Source: Planococcus salinus (lineage in GTDB: Bacteria; Bacillota; Bacilli; Bacillales_A; Planococcaceae). Taken from it: DNA of 64,000 nucleotides. Every line of letters begins with the position of its first letter. The stretch's first letter is position 1. A program made the translations under genes and the position numbers. The stretch is from positions 186,001 through 250,000 of the forward strand of contig NZ_RIAX01000004.1 of the NCBI RefSeq assembly GCF_003719725.1. Direction: 5' to 3'. Shown here in pieces: positions 61,649 to 64,000 of this stretch. The notes beneath the pieces are model-generated. The model was not told the origin of the DNA and did no database searches. It saw only the letters and a program-made list of their open reading frames with translations.

Positions 61649-62413
61649 TTGATCAGCTTGTGGTTTAAAAAAAGCAATATCATAACAGTGTTGATACTCT
61701 TTGTGCTGGTGTATTTCAGCATGCGGCTGACCGAATTCGATTTGGCGAAATTCAGGGATTTCCGTAATATGATCGATTTTTTGTCGCAATGGTGGCCGAT
61801 GGACTTTTCAAAACTGCCGGGTATGATGGAAGATACCTTTGAAACATTGGCGATGGCTTTTCTGGGCAGCGTTTTCGGTCTGCTGATTGCACTGCCTATC
61901 AGTTTTATTGCGGCGCGCAATACAGCGCCGTCGAAAATCCTGTTCCATGTTTCCAGAGTGGTGCTGAGTTTTGTCCGTTCGGTTCCTGAAATCGTCTTCG
62001 GACTGATTTTGTTGACGACGCTCGGCCTTGGCCCGTTTCCCGCTGTCATCGCCATCATGTTCCACAATGTCGGTGTCTTTGGCAAACTGGTATCGGAATT
62101 AATCGAAGCTGCAGATCCAGGCCCTCAGGAAGCCATGCGGGCGGTAGGAGCGAAAAAGTGGCTGGCCAACCTTTTCAGTATCCTTCCTCAAATCTGGCCA
62201 AATGTTCTGTCCCAGTTTTTCTACCGTTTTGAAGTCGCCATCCGGACTTCTCTGATTTTAGGGTTTATTGGCGGCGGCGGCATTGGCCAGCGTTTGTTCA
62301 ACGATTTCAAGACGTTTCAATACTCAGCTGTTTCGCTGGACGTCCTGATTATTATGATAATGGTTATTGTCATCGACTTTTTGGCCAGCTTTATACGCAA
62401 TCGAGTTATTTAA
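61649..62413 (+). CDS. PhnE-like ABC transporter permease
   Basis: 254 residues, TTG start at 61649 (weak ribosome site; another TTG at 61658). Membrane helices with the coupling motif EAADPGPQEAMRAVGAKKWL characteristic of PhnE. Forms the channel for the adjacent binding protein and ATPase. Two bases after the receptor gene, hence the same operon. Confidence 0.87.
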   Translation: MISLWFKKSNIITVLILFVLVYFSMRLTEFDLAKFRDFRNMIDFLSQWWPMDFSKLPGMMEDTFETLAMAFLGSVFGLLIALPISFIAARNTAPSKILFHVSRVVLSFVRSVPEIVFGLILLTTLGLGPFPAVIAIMFHNVGVFGKLVSELIEAADPGPQEAMRAVGAKKWLANLFSILPQIWPNVLSQFFYRFEVAIRTSLILGFIGGGGIGQRLFNDFKTFQYSAVSLDVLIIMIMVIVIDFLASFIRNRVI

Positions 62414-62425
62414 AGGAGTGGCTGT

Positions 62426-63196
62426 ATGATACAAGTGGAAAACCTGACTGTGCATTACCCCGACACCAAGGTCGAAGCACTTACGAATATAAGCCTGTCT
62501 TTGAATAAAGGCGATTTCGTATGTGTGCTGGGAAAAAGCGGTGCTGGAAAATCGACGTTTATCCGCACCATCAACGGACTGCAGAAGCCAACGGGTGGAG
62601 AAATTTACTTTGACGGCCAGCCGATCTCTCTGTTGAAGGAAGAGCAATTGAGGAAAGTCAGACGCCAAACCGGCATGATTTTTCAGCATTTCAGCCTGGT
62701 ACCGCGACTGACGGTCATGCAAAACGTGCTGACCGGCATGTTCGGCTACCGGTCGTCATTCAAAAACCTGATTGGCTGGTTCACGAAAGAAGAATTGGAT
62801 CTTGCGAAACGTGTCATTTCCGAAGTCGGCCTCTCTGATATGGCCACGCGCAAAGTTGAAAGATTGAGCGGTGGCCAAAAGCAGCGCGTCGGAATTGCGC
62901 GGGCATTGGCACAGCAGCCGAAAGTTCTGCTCGGTGATGAACCTGTCGCAAGCCTGGATCCCGGAACTTCCAACCGGATTTTTACGCTGTTGACAGAAAT
63001 GCACAATCGCCTGGACTTGCTGACGATCATCAATGTCCATGACATTGAACTGGCTAAACGCTATGCCACACGGATTGTCGCGTTGAAAGACGGCAAACTG
63101 ATTTTTGACGGAGCTCCTGAAGACTTCAAAGACGCGGAATATGAGGAGACGTATGAATCCATTCGTCAAGATTCTTTCTTCGGAGCTGGAATCTGA
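62426..63196 (+). CDS. PhnC-like ABC transporter ATP-binding protein
   Basis: 256 residues. Walker A LGKSGAGKST, Q-loop IFQHFSLVPRL, signature LSGGQKQRVGI, Walker B VLLGDEPVASLD and switch His in NVHDIELA. PhnC-type ATPase, twelve bases after the permease gene. Completes the importer proposed for selenium. Confidence 0.9.
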   Translation: MIQVENLTVHYPDTKVEALTNISLSLNKGDFVCVLGKSGAGKSTFIRTINGLQKPTGGEIYFDGQPISLLKEEQLRKVRRQTGMIFQHFSLVPRLTVMQNVLTGMFGYRSSFKNLIGWFTKEELDLAKRVISEVGLSDMATRKVERLSGGQKQRVGIARALAQQPKVLLGDEPVASLDPGTSNRIFTLLTEMHNRLDLLTIINVHDIELAKRYATRIVALKDGKLIFDGAPEDFKDAEYEETYESIRQDSFFGAGI

Positions 63197-63217
63197 AATG
63201 ACAAGGAGATGCTTTCG

Positions 63218-63847
63218 ATGATCAAAAGTCCATGAGTAGTTGACCAAACAAGGGTCGTGTACGACTCTACAAACCCTGACATTGTAACCTCCATCGGACC
63301 ATCGGAAGAAAAATCAGTCGTTCTTACTTTTGACGATGGTCCAAGCAAGTTGCTGCCCCGTTTTCTGGATGTGCTGCAGCAACACGGAGTGCCTGCGGTA
63401 TTTTTTTGGGAAACGCGTCTGCTGCATCCGGACCGGCCCTGGAAAAGAGTGCTGGAAGAAGGGCATCAGCTTGGCACACATGCGACAAAACACGTCAATC
63501 TGACAAAATTGACGCATGAGCAACAGTACAACGAGTTGAAAAACAGCCAGCAGCGGATTGAAACCATCACCGGAGCGACCGTTAAATTATTCCGTCCCCC
63601 ATTCGGCCAGTTCAATGATGATACACTTCAAGCTGCAAAGCGCTTGGGAATGACAACAGTCATGTGGAAAGTGGCACCGATTGATTGGGAATTGAAAGAA
63701 AGTCCGGAGCAAATTGTGGCTAATACAGTGAGTCATCTGGAAGATGGCGCCATCATTCTGCTCCACGAGATCCGGCCTACCTTGGGTATACTGCCGCAGC
63801 TAATTGAAGCCATCCGGGAAAAAGGCTATACATTCAAGCTTTTGTAG
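63218..63847 (+). CDS. CE4 polysaccharide deacetylase family protein with in-frame TGA at codon 6
   Basis: NodB-homology domain: LTFDDGPS (catalytic Asp and metal Asp), GTHATKHVNL (metal histidines), LFRPPFGQFN and IILLHEIRPT, about 195 residues, no signal peptide. The best start is ATG 63218 with AAGGAG eight bases upstream, but codon 6 is TGA (63233-63235: MIKSP-U-VVDQ). The next start, GTG 63257, has no well-spaced ribosome site. Explanations: selenocysteine, a TGG-to-TGA mutation, or use of GTG. It follows the transporter by 21 bases. A deacetylase acting on an N-acetyl sugar would fit a SenB-type selenosugar. Confidence 0.75.
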
Positions 63848-63888
63848 TCCATGGCTTGGATGTTGCCGGTCCAGGACAAGACTTATGC

Positions 63889-64000
63889 GCGTTCATTTGG
63901 ATTTTTGCTCGTTCGTGTGGACTTATTTGCGTTCAAAATTTTTTATGCGCGCTTAAAGAATTTTATGCACGGTTAAGGGCTCTCTATGCGCGTTCCCCAA
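63889..64000. repeat. Array of TTATGCGCGTTCA-like units, 20-bp period, running out of the window
   Basis: GCGTTCA-type cores at 63889, 63909 (TCGTTCG), 63929, 63949 (GCGCTTA), 63969 (ACGGTTA) and 63990, each preceded by T-rich TTATGC/TTTTGC. The spacing is 20, 20, 20, 20, 21. Intergenic, downstream of the deacetylase gene. Confidence 0.65.

Noticed and set aside
60744-63196. Phosphonate uptake and degradation locus
   Set aside because: No C-P lyase, phosphonatase or phosphite dehydrogenase genes nearby; selD adjacency favours selenium.

Overview
The window reads as chromosomal DNA of a low-to-mid GC Gram-positive, most likely a Bacillales member of the Planococcaceae type. This rests on AGGAGG ribosome sites, lipoprotein signal peptides, OpuA, GlpP and RibT homologues, S-box and cobalamin riboswitches and a PadR/DUF2812 pair. 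The genus is inference; no rRNA or housekeeping marker is present. There is no CRISPR array, prophage or complete insertion sequence.

Layout. 1-933: truncated AtoE-type short-chain fatty acid transporter. 1.2-4.8 kb: M42 aminopeptidase, CDF metal exporter, M20D amidohydrolase. 5.0-8.4 kb: glycine betaine ABC transporter opuAA-AB-AC with a strong promoter, a long folded leader and an upstream inverted repeat. 8.7-11.9 kb: S-box operon of a flavin monooxygenase, a 34-residue membrane peptide and a sodium:solute symporter. 12.1-16.7 kb: racemase, three tandem acidic lipoproteins, DUF2812/PadR pair, RibT and an unknown protein. 17.1-26.3 kb: catechol branch of the beta-ketoadipate pathway with its IclR regulator; the same palindromic operator recurs before atoE. 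26.5-31.2 kb: cobalamin-riboswitch operon with a thioesterase, class I ribonucleotide reductase and a flavodoxin. 31.3-35 kb: PAS-STAS protein, MFS carrier, M20D amidohydrolase. 35-45.4 kb: two operons of amino-acid or acylated-amino-acid catabolism headed by near-identical promoters, presumably controlled by the TyrR-like regulator encoded there. 45.5-54.4 kb: membrane acyltransferase, then the glycerol-3-phosphate/glycerophosphodiester uptake operon (ugpB-HAD-ugpC-ugpA-ugpE-ugpQ) preceded by glpP and a terminator that GlpP probably overrides.

The most interesting part is a selenium island at 54.4-63.9 kb. selB, a SelW/Rdx-like selenoprotein with an in-frame TGA, and selA run leftwards. tRNA-Sec(UCA), a glycosyltransferase resembling the selenosugar synthase SenB, and a selenocysteine-containing SelD run rightwards. 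They are followed by a PhnDEC-like ABC transporter that may import selenium, and a CE4 deacetylase whose reading frame also crosses a TGA. Together they suggest selenium uptake, activation to selenophosphate, and two uses of it: selenocysteine insertion and, possibly, a selenium-containing sugar.

Two operons contain inserted non-coding elements (19.8 kb and 48.2 kb), and two intergenic regions carry arrays of degenerate motifs with 20-21 bp period.
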